Source: an uncultured Luminiphilus sp. | Lineage (GTDB): Bacteria; Pseudomonadota; Gammaproteobacteria; Pseudomonadales; Halieaceae | NCBI GenBank assembly: GCA_943840615.1 | Contig: CALSVI010000005.1 | Span: 62,001 to 126,000, forward strand | Reading direction: 5' to 3' | DNA length: 64,000 bases | In this document: in pieces, positions 18,257-27,865 of the stretch | Layout of the letters: each line of letters starts with the position of its first letter | Position numbering within the stretch: position 1 is the stretch's first letter | Made by a program: the position numbers and the translations under genes | The notes under the pieces: model-generated | Database searches by the model: none | Told to the model about the DNA's origin: nothing | Seen by the model: the letters and a program-made list of their open reading frames with translations, nothing else

Positions 18257-18854
18257 CAACGATCCCTTTGGGCGATAGTTGCATTCGACCCAAAAGATCC
18301 CATTCGAGGCGGTACAGCAAATCACCCGTGCGGACATCCAGCCATTCGAGGTAGCCCGGCGTCATCTCACCACCCGCCCAGGCCACAATCTGCGGCGCAG
18401 GTTTCAGTTCGGGCTCATAGAAGATGAACTCCAGGTCGGGCTGCCCCTCCAAGCTCAATCGGAGCTCGTATCCCTCAGCGAGATCCAGTGCAGCAAACAC
18501 CTCTGCGCTGGCGCGAGGTGCCGCCCAGCCTTGGTCATACCGCCTCATCCAGATACCCTGATAACGCGGTTCACCTTCGTCGGACTTCAATCCAATAAAC
18601 AGGCCATGATCTGCCGCAGAGAGGCCCGCCTCGGCACTGGAAAAGGCCAGCAAACCCGAGAGATGCCGCACCTCGCCTTCGAGTCCGAGGTCGGCGCCAC
18701 CGCGCCCCACATTGAGGCTCACCACGCCGGTCAACAGCACAATGATCAATACGGCGACCAGCAGTTCAATCAAACTGAAACCGTGCGCAATCGCACCGCA
18801 CTGCGTGAGGCGAGGGTTCACGAGAGGGAAATCGGAATCAGCTGTTCGCCTCAT
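18243..18854 (-). CDS. gspH: Type II secretion minor pseudopilin GspH
   Basis: GspH is the minor pseudopilin thought to bridge the tip to the GspG shaft. The leader ends AHG before FSLIELLVAVLIIVLLTGVVSL, with Glu at +5. The C-terminal domain has DLEFIFYEPELKPAPQIV. ATG 18854 gives about 203 residues with a somewhat long leader and overlaps gspG by 17 nt; no strong ribosome-binding site is visible, so coupling to gspG is likely. GTG 18824 is an alternative start. Confidence 0.85.
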   Translation of the reverse strand: MRRTADSDFPLVNPRLTQCGAIAHGFSLIELLVAVLIIVLLTGVVSLNVGRGGADLGLEGEVRHLSGLLAFSSAEAGLSAADHGLFIGLKSDEGEPRYQGIWMRRYDQGWAAPRASAEVFAALDLAEGYELRLSLEGQPDLEFIFYEPELKPAPQIVAWAGGEMTPGYLEWLDVRTGDLLYRLEWDLLGRMQLSPKGIVDDEN

Positions 18855-19269
18855 TCCAGTTACCGATGTCGGCATTCTGACTTTCACCACCGGGCAGCCC
18901 ATCGGCACCCAGAGAATAGATATCAGTCTCCCGATATTCTCCCGGCGACAGATAAAGGTAGGGTCGACCCCATGGATCAAGGGGCAATTCCGCGAGATAA
19001 CCTCCACGCTTGAAATTACGCGGCTCGGGCTCCAATGTGCTGGGCGTCACCAGCGCCTCGAGTCCCTGTTCGGTGGTGGGGTAGACGTAGTTATCGAGAC
19101 GATAGATTTTCAGCGCGGTTTCAATCGATTTAAAATCGGCCCGCGCCTTCTGAACACGGGCATCATCCGCACTATTGAGGACGGTGGGCGCCACAACGCT
19201 GATCAAGAGCCCCATGATGACCAGCACTACTAGAATCTCGATCAGGGAAAAGCCTGTTCCTCTGTTCAT
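18838..19269 (-). CDS. gspG: Type II secretion major pseudopilin GspG
   Basis: GspG forms the pseudopilus shaft. The 143-residue precursor has a very short leader (NRGTG) cut before FSLIEILVVLVIMGLLISVVAP. The mature part shows the GspG signatures YRLDNYVYPTTEQGLEALV, LPLDPWGRPYLYLSPG and IYSLGADGLPGGESQNADIGNW, the last forming the calcium-binding loop. It is the best conserved of the pseudopilins here. PilD (42 kb) is the expected processing enzyme. Confidence 0.96.
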   Translation of the reverse strand: MNRGTGFSLIEILVVLVIMGLLISVVAPTVLNSADDARVQKARADFKSIETALKIYRLDNYVYPTTEQGLEALVTPSTLEPEPRNFKRGGYLAELPLDPWGRPYLYLSPGEYRETDIYSLGADGLPGGESQNADIGNWNEANS

Positions 19270-19275
19270 CGTTGT

Positions 19276-20496
19276 CTACCTCACCATCGTGTTCAAATCA
19301 AAAATCGGCAATAAGATAGCCAGAACAATGGTCAGCACCAGCCCTCCCATCAACACCACCATTGCGGGCTCAAATAGCCCCATGATGGTTCCCAGCGTCA
19401 TTTCCAACTCACGCTCCTGATTGAGCGCGGAGCGCTCGAGCATTTTTTCGAGATCGCCGCTGGCCTCACCCGAGGCCACCATATGCACCATCATAGGCGG
19501 AAAAAACGCCTCCTGTGCCAGCGCCCGGCTGAGACTCGACCCTCCCTGTACGGCAATCGATACCGTGCTGCTGGCCTCGCGCAACACCAGATTGGTCATC
19601 ACGGATCCGGCAATCCGCAAAGCGTGTATCAGCGGTACACCGGAGGCCATCAAAATACTCAGAGTGGAGGCAAACCGCGCGCTGTCTAGCGCGATCAGCA
19701 CCCCGCGAAGTCCAGGCATGCGAAGTAAAAAGTGGTGCCAGCGCTTACGGCGCCCCGGGTGCCGGAGGGCACGGCGACCCAGCCACGCCGCAGCCACGGC
19801 GACAAGCAAGCAGTGCACGGCATAAGCCCGCATAAAATCGCTGACCCATATGAGCCCCACCGTAAGGGGGGGTAACGCCTTTTTTGTGTGCGCAAAAATA
19901 CCGACCAGTTCGGGGACAACAAAGATCATCAGCGCCGACACCACAGCGATCGCCACGGCAATCAGCACAAAGGGGTAGATGAGTGCCATCTGTAATTTCT
20001 GGGCGGTGTGTTGTCGGGTCTCCGTATAGTGAGCCAACTGATCGAGTACCGGCGCGAGCTGGCCGGCTTCCTCACCTGCATTCACCATAGCTCGATACAT
20101 CTCGCCAAAGGCGTGGGGGAACTGGTTCAGGGCGTGCGCCAGAGTGTGACCCTCAGCCACCTTAGAGCGCACCTGCAGCATCATAGACTTGATCGCGGCT
20201 TTGCGACTTTGGTCTGCCACCGCCTGCAGACACTCATCCAGGGGCAATGCCGAGGCCACAAGGGTCGCCAGCTGACGGGTAATGAGGGCCAGATCTGCGG
20301 CACCCAGTCGCCTGCTAATGAGGCGAAAAGAGCTCCCTTGCCCAACGCGGCCCGCGTCTGTCGCCACAGCGACTTCCACGGGTCTCAAATGCCGCTGCCG
20401 CAGCGCGCCCCGCACCTGGCGATCGGAATCCCCCTCGAGCACGCCCTTGACCAGCCGGCCTTGGTCGTTCAATGCCTTGTAGCGGAATGCCGTCAT
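19276..20496 (-). CDS. gspF: Type II secretion inner-membrane platform protein GspF
   Basis: GspF is the polytopic platform protein that works with the GspE ATPase. The 406-residue product has the N-terminal FRYKALNDQGRLVKGVLEGDSDRQ region and two repeated GspF/PilC domains (about 72-195 and 275-397) with membrane helices near 170-190, 220-240 and 380-400. Motifs such as LPLDECLQAVADQ and MVASGEASGDLEKML are typical. It is homologous to pilC at 40.8 kb, but its place in the operon identifies it as GspF. Confidence 0.95.
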   Translation of the reverse strand: MTAFRYKALNDQGRLVKGVLEGDSDRQVRGALRQRHLRPVEVAVATDAGRVGQGSSFRLISRRLGAADLALITRQLATLVASALPLDECLQAVADQSRKAAIKSMMLQVRSKVAEGHTLAHALNQFPHAFGEMYRAMVNAGEEAGQLAPVLDQLAHYTETRQHTAQKLQMALIYPFVLIAVAIAVVSALMIFVVPELVGIFAHTKKALPPLTVGLIWVSDFMRAYAVHCLLVAVAAAWLGRRALRHPGRRKRWHHFLLRMPGLRGVLIALDSARFASTLSILMASGVPLIHALRIAGSVMTNLVLREASSTVSIAVQGGSSLSRALAQEAFFPPMMVHMVASGEASGDLEKMLERSALNQERELEMTLGTIMGLFEPAMVVLMGGLVLTIVLAILLPIFDLNTMVR

Positions 20497-20499
20497 GGA

Positions 20500-22017
20500 T
20501 TAATTAACCGTCGTCACCCGCAGGACTTCCTCGAGGCTGGTCTCGCCACTAATAATGCGGCGGCGGCCATCAACATCAATACCCGGGCTATGCTGGCGGG
20601 CAATACGCAGCAGCGATCTTTCGCCCTCCCCGTCGTGAATCGCCTCTCGTAACGTATCCCCGATCTCGATTAATTCGTAGATCCCGGTGCGGCCCCGGTA
20701 ACCCGTCATGTTGCAGTGCTCGCAGCCGCAGGCGCGATAAAGCTCAACCTCGGTGTCGACCAGCCCAAGCCGCTCACGCTCTGCTGCAGAGGGTCGATAC
20801 GGTTCCCGACATTCAACACAGAGCAATCGCACCAGCCGCTGTGCCATGACCGCCAGCAAACTCGAGGAGAGCAGAAATGGCTCAACCCCCATGTCCTGGA
20901 GTCGTGTAATGGCGCCGATCGCCGTATTCGTGTGCAGCGTCGACAGCACCAGATGTCCGGTGAGCGAGGCCTGCACGGCGATTTCAGCGGTTTCCAGATC
21001 GCGGATCTCTCCGACCATCACGACGTCGGGATCTTGTCGGAGGATCGCCCGGAGACCCCGGGCGAAGGTCATATCCACCTTGGGATTCACCTGCGTCTGA
21101 CCAACCCCCGGCAACATGTACTCCACCGGGTCCTCTATGGTGAGGATATTACGAGAACTTTCGTTGATGCTCGACAGGCCCGCATAGAGGGTGGTCGTTT
21201 TGCCTGAGCCGGTGGGTCCGGTCACCAAAATGATGCCGTGTGGGCTCGACAGTGCCCCGCGGTAGGTCGTGTCCACCTGTTGATTCATGCGCAGTTCGCT
21301 GAGGTTGAGCTGACCAGACTGCTTGTCCAGCAGCCGAAGTACCACCCGCTCGCCGTAGGCAGAAGGGATCGTTGACATACGAATATCGATACCATGACCC
21401 GCAATCCGGACTGATATCCGGCCATCTTGTGGCACCCGCTTCTCAGCGATATCCAACTTCGCCATGACCTTGAGCCGCGACACCAATAAAGGGGCAAGCA
21501 TCCGTTTAGGGGACAGCACCTCGGTCAGCACACCGTCAACGCGGTAACGCACACTCAAGCGCTCCTCAAAGGTTTCGATGTGAATATCTGAAGCCTGCTC
21601 TTTTACCGCCTGAGAGAGAATGGCATTAATCAAACGGATGATGGGCGCGTCATCCTCGGCATCCATCAGATCGCCCACGTCGGGCAGCTCCTCCACAAGA
21701 CGAGACAAATCAATATCCGTGGAGAGATCCTCGGCCATCTGTGCAGCTTCGTTCTGGGTGCGCTGATAGGCGAGAGTGAGGCGCTGCCGAAATGCCTCCT
21801 CTTCGAGTGGCTCCAGCGAGAACCCCTCCCCAACATAACGCCGCACCTCCAGTAGTACGTCAGTGGTGAGCGGCGGAACATAGTGCAGGGTTAACGAAGA
21901 GCCAGAGCGTTCAAATAATACGTTGCGGCTCTGGGCAAAGGCGAAAGGCAGCCCCGAAGCGAGAACGGGGCTTCCCTGATCAGCGGCGGTCAAGTGCTCC
22001 GATGTCGGCTCGGTCAT
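20500..22017 (-). CDS. gspE: Type II secretion ATPase GspE
   Basis: GspE is the cytoplasmic hexameric ATPase that powers pseudopilus assembly. The 505-residue protein has an N-terminal domain, then Walker [11 protein letters not shown] (about residue 266), Asp box [10 protein letters not shown], Walker [13 protein letters not shown], His box [11 protein letters not shown], and a C-terminal tetracysteine zinc element (CVEC and CEHC). Absence of the N-terminal zinc region separates it from PilB. It is 3 nt from gspF and 6 nt from gspD. Confidence 0.96.
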   Translation of the reverse strand: MTEPTSEHLTAADQGSPVLASGLPFAFAQSRNVLFERSGSSLTLHYVPPLTTDVLLEVRRYVGEGFSLEPLEEEAFRQRLTLAYQRTQNEAAQMAEDLSTDIDLSRLVEELPDVGDLMDAEDDAPIIRLINAILSQAVKEQASDIHIETFEERLSVRYRVDGVLTEVLSPKRMLAPLLVSRLKVMAKLDIAEKRVPQDGRISVRIAGHGIDIRMSTIPSAYGERVVLRLLDKQSGQLNLSELRMNQQVDTTYRGALSSPHGIILVTGPTGSGKTTTLYAGLSSINESSRNILTIEDPVEYMLPGVGQTQVNPKVDMTFARGLRAILRQDPDVVMVGEIRDLETAEIAVQASLTGHLVLSTLHTNTAIGAITRLQDMGVEPFLLSSSLLAVMAQRLVRLLCVECREPYRPSAAERERLGLVDTEVELYRACGCEHCNMTGYRGRTGIYELIEIGDTLREAIHDGEGERSLLRIARQHSPGIDVDGRRRIISGETSLEEVLRVTTVN

Positions 22018-22023
22018 AGTGGT

Positions 22024-24039
22024 TTACTCGTCCGCGGTGTCGTCCGCGGGCACCTCGGGCAACTGTTGGATCTGCTCGTCCCAAGTTGGCAGTACAGGCA
22101 GATTACCGTCATCCAAAAACATAAGGCCGCGCTCGCGACGCTCCAGCTGCTCTTCGCGGATAAATCGATATTTTTCCGCCGTCGCGCCCGCCAGGTCCTC
22201 GTCATCACGAATGATCGTAGGCCGGATAAACACCAAGAGATTCGATTTTGTGACCGTCACCACATCATTACGAAACAATCGCCCCAGCAGGGGGATACTC
22301 GACAACAATGGCACTCCCTGTGTGGAATCCTGAATGTCCTCTTTAACCAGGCCGCCCAGCACCACAATGTCGCTGTCATTCGCGAGCACCTTGGTCTCGA
22401 TCTTGCGCTCGTTGGTTATCACATCGGACGCAACAAGGATCTGCGCTGAAATGCTCGACACCTCCTGTACGATATCGAGCACCACTGCATCACCCTCATT
22501 TACCTGCGGGGTCACCTTAAGCGTCACGCCCACGCTCTGGCGCTCGATCGTCTGAAAAGGGTTTCGGGCACCGTCTGTTCCGCCCGTATTGCTATAAGAT
22601 CCGGTGACAAAGGGCACCTGCTGACCCACTGTGATAAACGCCTCCTCGTTGTCCAGCGTCAGCAAGCTGGGCGTCGAGAGAATATTGGCGTTGCCCTGAG
22701 TTTCCAATGCGTTCAGGATCACCGTCATGGTGAGGGATTCGTCCACCACACCCCAGCCGAGGGTGGAGCCGGGTATCGTGGCCAGAGCACCCGCCACTTC
22801 TCGCGTACCGATATTCTCAGAGCCATCAGTCGGCAACAGCGCCCCCGCAATATTGAGGTTGCGCTGTCTCTGCGCTTCGCTGGTGCTGATATTGCTGCCG
22901 AATAGGCCACCGTCATTCGAGAAGAGCCACTGCAACCCTAACTCCTGGCCTTCCGTCATTTCCATCTCGACGATAATTGCTTCGATCAATACCTGCGCAC
23001 GCCGAATATCGAGACGTGCAATCACTGCTTCCAATGCCGCCATCTCATCGGTATCCGCCGTGATGATCAGGCTATTGGTGCCGGCGTCCGCCTCGATAGT
23101 CGACTCGCCATTTCCTGCCCGACTATTGCCGCCACTGTCCTCCAGCCGGGAAATATTCTGCATGACTCGAGTCAGCACTTCTGCCGCTTCAGTCGCATCC
23201 GCGTACTCCAGATAAATGACACGCACGTTGCCCGACTGCTCCAGCGGAGTATCAAGGTAAGCCACCAGCTTTTGGATGCGCTCTACCGATAACTCATCTG
23301 CAGTAACCACCACACTATTGGTCCGCTTATCCGCCACCAGGACCGCTTCTTTGTCTGCCTCTGCGCCCTCGCCCTGCCGAGATTTCTCCAAGGTATCAAG
23401 CATCTTGACCACATCTTCGGCCACTCCATACTTAAGCCGGATAATCTCTGTCGTCTGGATCGCCGAGCGATCCATGCGCTCAATAATGTCAACGATGCGG
23501 TCGATGTTAGACCGGATATCAGAAATGATGATCGCATTGCTCGGCGCGTACGCGGCCATATGGGCCTGTTGTGGCACCAAGGGTCGCAATACCGGAATCA
23601 GTTTGGCGGCCGAGATGTTGTCGAGTCGAATGACCTGCGTGACGTATTCGTCGCTACCAACAGAGGCCTGATCCTCCATGATAGGAACCGGCGAGGACCG
23701 CGCATCTTTGCTGGGCACAATACGAATCACTTGCCCGCTCCGCACCGCGGTATAGCCCTGCACGTCGAGTACCGAAAGGAACAGATCGTAAAGCTCGGCC
23801 TGTGTGACGGGCTTCGATGAGATCACCCGAACTTTACCCTTCACATTGGGATCCACCACCATTGTGGTGCCCGTAATATCCGCGACGAACTTGATGAATT
23901 CCTGAATGTCGGTGTCCTTCAGGTTCACCGTGTATTCCTGCGCGGCAGTCAGAGGACTGACTGCGAGCATCGCCACAGCGACCATCGCGTGAAGCGTCTT
24001 CCGGAAAATCGAGGTTAAGTCAAAGATATTCACAGGCAT
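22024..24039 (-). CDS. gspD: Type II secretion outer-membrane secretin GspD
   Basis: GspD forms the outer-membrane secretin channel. The 671-residue product has a signal peptide (MLAVSPLTAAQEYTVNL), then N0-N3 domains (DIQEFIKFVADITGTTMVVDPNVKG; VTQAELYDLFLSVL; QVIRLDNISAAKLIPVLRPLV) and a C-terminal secretin domain with VLVEAIIVEM-type sequence and VPLLSSIPLLGRLFR. I chose ATG 24039, 4 nt after gspC. The longer in-frame start overlaps gspC and would spoil the signal peptide. No pilotin gene is seen in the window. Confidence 0.95.
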   Translation of the reverse strand: MPVNIFDLTSIFRKTLHAMVAVAMLAVSPLTAAQEYTVNLKDTDIQEFIKFVADITGTTMVVDPNVKGKVRVISSKPVTQAELYDLFLSVLDVQGYTAVRSGQVIRIVPSKDARSSPVPIMEDQASVGSDEYVTQVIRLDNISAAKLIPVLRPLVPQQAHMAAYAPSNAIIISDIRSNIDRIVDIIERMDRSAIQTTEIIRLKYGVAEDVVKMLDTLEKSRQGEGAEADKEAVLVADKRTNSVVVTADELSVERIQKLVAYLDTPLEQSGNVRVIYLEYADATEAAEVLTRVMQNISRLEDSGGNSRAGNGESTIEADAGTNSLIITADTDEMAALEAVIARLDIRRAQVLIEAIIVEMEMTEGQELGLQWLFSNDGGLFGSNISTSEAQRQRNLNIAGALLPTDGSENIGTREVAGALATIPGSTLGWGVVDESLTMTVILNALETQGNANILSTPSLLTLDNEEAFITVGQQVPFVTGSYSNTGGTDGARNPFQTIERQSVGVTLKVTPQVNEGDAVVLDIVQEVSSISAQILVASDVITNERKIETKVLANDSDIVVLGGLVKEDIQDSTQGVPLLSSIPLLGRLFRNDVVTVTKSNLLVFIRPTIIRDDEDLAGATAEKYRFIREEQLERRERGLMFLDDGNLPVLPTWDEQIQQLPEVPADDTADE

Positions 24040-24043
24040 CCTG

Positions 24044-25096
24044 TCAGGGGCTGGCGAGATCGACACTAACGGTAACGGTGCCACCATCCCTTTCAATGTC
24101 AAATGTCGCATCAGTAGCATCTTTCATCATTTGGTAAAGCTTGACGGTGTTGCTGGCATCGCTGAGCGCGAGACCATTCACCGCGGTCACAATATCGCCA
24201 CGCTGAAGTCCAAACGCGTCGAAGGCAGCGCGATCAGCGCCAGGGGCAATGCGATAACCCACAATACGATCGTCCTCTCGCACCGGCGACACAGACACCA
24301 CGCTGGCGAGGGATTCGGGGTTGTCATAGAGCTGTTGGCGATACCGTCCTGCGAGCGCACTGCGCTCGTTGGCGCTCGCCCTGCTCGTCTCAGGCACAGG
24401 CATCGACACAGCGGTCGATGCCGGTGAGGCAGAAGCGGGTCGTGTCACGGGCCGAGTGGGAACAGCGATCCCGGGGCCGTCGTAAAGCGATATGAGCTCG
24501 TACGTGCCATTGTTGTCAATCACCACCTGCTGCGGCATGACCTTTGCAAGCACCACCCGGCCAGAGGCGGGTAGCGTGTCACCGACCGAAAAAACCTGTT
24601 CTGTCGCACCGGATTGAATCACGGCACTGCCTCGGCCGTCATCGCTGGACGCTGCGATACCCGTGAGGGTCAGCGCGAGGCGAGTTTCGTTCGCGTTCCG
24701 CTCAATCCCGTCGCGATCATCGGTGTTAGCGGCCGAGTCGAACGCATCGATGGCACCGTCGGGCGCACTGCCAAACAGGTTGGAGCCCAGCACTGATGAG
24801 GTATCGATGATCTCTGTCTCGCCCTGCGCGATTGACGTAGGCGGGTTCAGTGCCAAAGCAGGTGCCGTCTCGATAGCCCCGGCTCGAAAGGGGACCCAAA
24901 CCAGCTGCGCGACGCTGGATAGCGACCACAAGACCAGCAACACAATGAGCGCATTTTGCAGACGCCGCAGGCGGGCCGGGTCCCGCTCCAAACCCAGCCA
25001 GACGCCGCGTGCGCGGTCCTGAATCTGGGCCGATGCCTCGTCAAATCGCGCCTTCCATGCGCCGTAGTCGATGCTAGTCACCATCGTCTTTGTCAT
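24044..25096 (-). CDS. gspC: Type II secretion protein GspC
   Basis: GspC connects the inner-membrane platform to the secretin. It has a cytoplasmic N-terminus, one membrane helix (about residues 46-66), a periplasmic homology region (LTLTGIAASSDDGRGSAVIQ, VLAKVMPQQVVIDNNGTYELISL) and a C-terminal PDZ-like domain (GDIVTAVNGLALSD). I favour ATG 25096 because AGGA is well spaced from it but touches the ATG at 25102; ATG 25084 is also possible. The order C-D-E-F-G-H-I-J-K-L-M-N without gspO or gspAB is a standard minimal set. Confidence 0.92.
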   Translation of the reverse strand: MTKTMVTSIDYGAWKARFDEASAQIQDRARGVWLGLERDPARLRRLQNALIVLLVLWSLSSVAQLVWVPFRAGAIETAPALALNPPTSIAQGETEIIDTSSVLGSNLFGSAPDGAIDAFDSAANTDDRDGIERNANETRLALTLTGIAASSDDGRGSAVIQSGATEQVFSVGDTLPASGRVVLAKVMPQQVVIDNNGTYELISLYDGPGIAVPTRPVTRPASASPASTAVSMPVPETSRASANERSALAGRYRQQLYDNPESLASVVSVSPVREDDRIVGYRIAPGADRAAFDAFGLQRGDIVTAVNGLALSDASNTVKLYQMMKDATDATFDIERDGGTVTVSVDLASP

Positions 25097-25181
25097 TCCC
25101 ATCCTGCCGATTTTTCATCATACGCTTGGGCGGCGGGAAATACCCTTCCTTGAGTTCAATAGAGAACTGTAGCAAAGCTGG

Positions 25182-25199
25182 TGTGACAACTCTGTGACA
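25182..25199. repeat. Direct repeat TGTGACA x2, 11 bp apart, upstream of gspC
   Basis: Two identical TGTGACA heptamers (25182-25188 and 25193-25199) are 11 bp apart start to start, one helical turn. They lie between the gspC start and the divergent thiamine riboswitch, and so could bind a regulator of the secretion operon. No specific regulator is recognised. Confidence 0.35.
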
Positions 25200-25267
25200 G
25201 ACTGCCAGCTTCTGGCTCGCACACGTTCAGGGCGTTATGCGTTCGATGGTGTGTGCTAAACTGGAGT

Positions 25268-25354
25268 CACCTGCGGGGTGGCAGCTGCCTGAGATACTTT
25301 TTTTGGTAAACCCGTTGAACCTGATCCGGATTATACCGGCGGAGGGACCAGGTG
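25268..25354 (+). promoter_or_regulatory. TPP riboswitch (THI element)
   Basis: This is a clear thiamine pyrophosphate riboswitch. The P1 stem pairs CACCTG (25268-25273) with CAGGTG (25349-25354). The conserved core shows GCGGGGTG, CTGAGA (25289-25294) and ACCCGTTGAACCTGATC, then CCGGATTATACCGG and CGGAGGGA, which match the pyrimidine- and pyrophosphate-sensing helices. An extended -10 element TGCTAAACT (25254-25262) would start RNA right at P1. It precedes a TonB receptor and thiamine transport and salvage genes. The receptor start with its GAGGAG site lies about 60 nt downstream of P1. I see no obvious terminator, so translational control is plausible. Confidence 0.95.
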
Positions 25355-25415
25355 TTCGGACGCTTTCAACGCCAAACGCTGTGTGCTCTTCGCCCCCTAC
25401 TGAGGAGCGCAAGGC

Positions 25416-27604
25416 TTGCACGTCGTCCCATTATTATTAGCAGCAAAGCCACCCAGGCACTCTGCCCTCCCCATATCCGCGTCAGCGACCACTGGACTAT
25501 GGCTCAGGGTGCTCGTATTACTGGCTCTGGGCTCCCAAGCTGGCGTTGCCTTAGCCCAGGAGAGCCCTTCAGCCCTAGAACCTCAGCCCTAGAAGAAGTC
25601 ACCGTCACGGCCACCCTGTTTCAAGAGGCCACTACACCTGTCAGCGCCACGGTACTCTCGGAGCGATTGCAGCGACGGCGGGGTGCCGTCCATCTCGAAG
25701 ATGTTATTACCCTCGCACCTAACGTTAGCAATTCCGCGGGCGCCTCACGCAGTCGCTTTTTTCAGATTCGCGGAGTGGGCGAGCGCAGTCAGTTTGCCGA
25801 ACCCGTTAATCCCTCGGTCGGCATCCTGCTCGATGGCATTGATCTGAGTGGTGCGGGCGGAGCACTGACACTTTACGACCTGCAGCAAGCGGAAATCCTG
25901 CGTGGCCCTCAAGGAACCCTTATGGGAGCCAATGCCCTAGGTGGTCTGATTGCCTTAAAGAGCCAGGGAACCGATTCGGTCATCCGCGACATCAGCTTGG
26001 GCATTGAGAGCGAGGGTGGCCGGCGGCTGGGTGCGCGTCTGGGTGGAGCGCTGTCACCCAATACGCAGGCTCGTGCCGCGATACAACGCTATGAGAGTGA
26101 TGGTTACGGTAGCAATCAGTGGCTAGAGCGCAGTGATACCAATGCCCGCGAGGAGTTGACGGCGCGGGGTGCTGTCACCTGGGACGGCACTGCTCACACT
26201 ATTGAGGCTGGCTTTTATTACATCCGGATTGATAACGGATACGACGCATTCTCGCTGGATAACACTCGCACCACGCTGTCTGACCAGCCGGGAGAAGATG
26301 ACCTCACTCTGAAAGCCGGTCGCCTGAATTGGCACAGCTCGATCGCCGGCTTGGAAAGCATGCTGCAGTTGAGCCATGCCCGGACGGACACACGCTACAG
26401 CTATGACGAGGATTGGAGCTATGTCGGGATCGCTCCGGGCTGGGAGTACAGCTCCTTCGACGACTATCTCAGAGACCGCAGGATGAGCAGCCTGGAGTGG
26501 CGCTTGCAGACACCGGATGACGATAACACCCAGTGGGTGATCGGCACCTACCTGCGCGACGAATCGGAGGACCTGACTCGACAATATACCTACCTCTCCG
26601 CTCCCTTCAGTAGCATGATCGACACGCAAACCGGGGCGGTGTTTGGACAGGTCAATCAGGTCCTCGGCGAACAGCTGTCAGGTTTTGTCGGCGCTCGGCT
26701 TGAGCGGCGGGACAGTGAATATGCTGACAGCGACAGCGTGACAAAGCAGTTTGATCACACCTATTGGACCGGCCGAGCCGGCTTGACTTGGCGTTATCGC
26801 TCCGAACGTCAGATTTATCTGACGTTATCTCGCGGTGCGCGGGCAGGCGGCGCCAATGCGAGTTTACTGGCTAGCATCGACGCATTACCCGAGCAGAATC
26901 AGGACCCCGTATCCGCATTGGGGGTGTTCGATGAAGAGACGCTGCTCAGCCTGGAACTGGGCTGGCAGGGCGCATGGCCAAGCCAAAATCTGCGCTCGCG
27001 CCTCGCACTGTTCACGATGGACCGTGATGATCAGCAAGCGAAGGGCTCACTGGTCATTCCTCGCGCAGATGGCAGTACCGCTTTTATTGAATACACCGAC
27101 AACGCGGCTGCGGGCAGCCACAGCGGACTGGAATGGGAAATGCAGTGGCAGCCGACCAATCGATTTGGCGCCGAGATAACGCTTGGGCTGCTCGATGCGC
27201 ATTTCGATGAATATGTCACCGCAACAGGAACTGACCTATCTGGACGCGACCAGCCGCAAGCCCCCAACTGGCAATACTCGGTGGGCGCGACTTGGGAACC
27301 GTTTGCGCTGGCGTCACTGCATGTGGAAGTGACCGGCAGCGATGCCTATTTCTTCTCCGACCGCCACGATGTGCGCGCGCCCGAAACCCATCAGTTAAAT
27401 GCCAGTCTGTCAGGTGGCTGGCGACAATGGCGCTGGAACCTGTGGGGCCGAAACCTCACCGATGAAGATACTTTCGTGCGAGGGTTCGGCACCTTTGGTA
27501 ACGATCCGCGAAAGGAGTACGCGCTTGAACCCTACCGCCAGTATGGAGAACCCCGTATGGTAGGGCTCACCCTGAGCTACGACTTTATGGAGGCTCTCCC
27601 ATGA
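25416..27604 (+). CDS. TonB-dependent receptor, probably for thiamine; frame break after the signal peptide
   Basis: This is an outer-membrane TonB-dependent receptor. The TonB box region EEVTVTAT leads into a plug domain (about residues 60-180 of the repaired protein; FFQIRGVGERSQ, ILRGPQGTLMGANALGG) and a beta-barrel ending GLTLSYDF plus five extra residues. The TPP riboswitch upstream and the genes downstream point to thiamine as substrate. The mature frame has no signal peptide. One lies in another frame from TTG 25416 (GAGGAG 8 nt upstream): LWLRVLVLLALGSQAGVALA, then QESPS. The frames join if either one copy of an imperfect 14-bp repeat (25569-25596) is removed or one C is restored at 25587-25589. 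The stop overlaps the next ATG. Confidence 0.85.
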
Positions 27605-27864
27605 AACTTACCGCGGAACTCAGCGTTTATCCCCTGCGCGAGGACTTCAAGGTAGCAGTACTGGGATTCATCGACGAACTGCTTAAAGGGCAGGACGTGG
27701 TCGCCGTGACCAACTCGATGAGCACACAAATCAGCGGCGAAGATGACGCCGTTTTCAGCGCCATTCGGCACGCATTGCGCGCCAGTTATTCCCAGTTTGG
27801 TCGCCAGGTCCTGGTGGCTAAATTTATCCCGGAGCACTTCGCGGATATCGGCCCGGAGGGCTAA
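27601..27864 (+). CDS. Thiamine-binding YkoF/MTH1187-type small protein
   Basis: The 87-residue product matches the small thiamine-binding (YkoF-like, formerly DUF77) family: LTAELSVYPLREDFKVAVLGFIDEL, VVAVTNSMSTQISGEDD, and VLVAKFIPE. Members form ferredoxin-like dimers or tetramers and bind thiamine or its pyrimidine part, often in thiamine uptake operons. It has no signal peptide, so it probably acts in the cytoplasm as a buffer or delivery protein. The ATG overlaps the receptor stop (ATGA) and the next gene starts 1 nt after its stop, so the operon is very tight. Confidence 0.83.
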   Translation: MKLTAELSVYPLREDFKVAVLGFIDELLKGQDVVAVTNSMSTQISGEDDAVFSAIRHALRASYSQFGRQVLVAKFIPEHFADIGPEG

Positions 27865-27865
27865 C

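Noticed and set aside
18279-19013. 244-codon open frame antisense to gspH and gspG
   Set aside because: The sense strand encodes clear pseudopilins; the antisense product shows no motif or family.
25352-25415. GTG 25352 as start of the TonB receptor
   Set aside because: It lies inside the P1 stem of the riboswitch and gives a product without a signal peptide.
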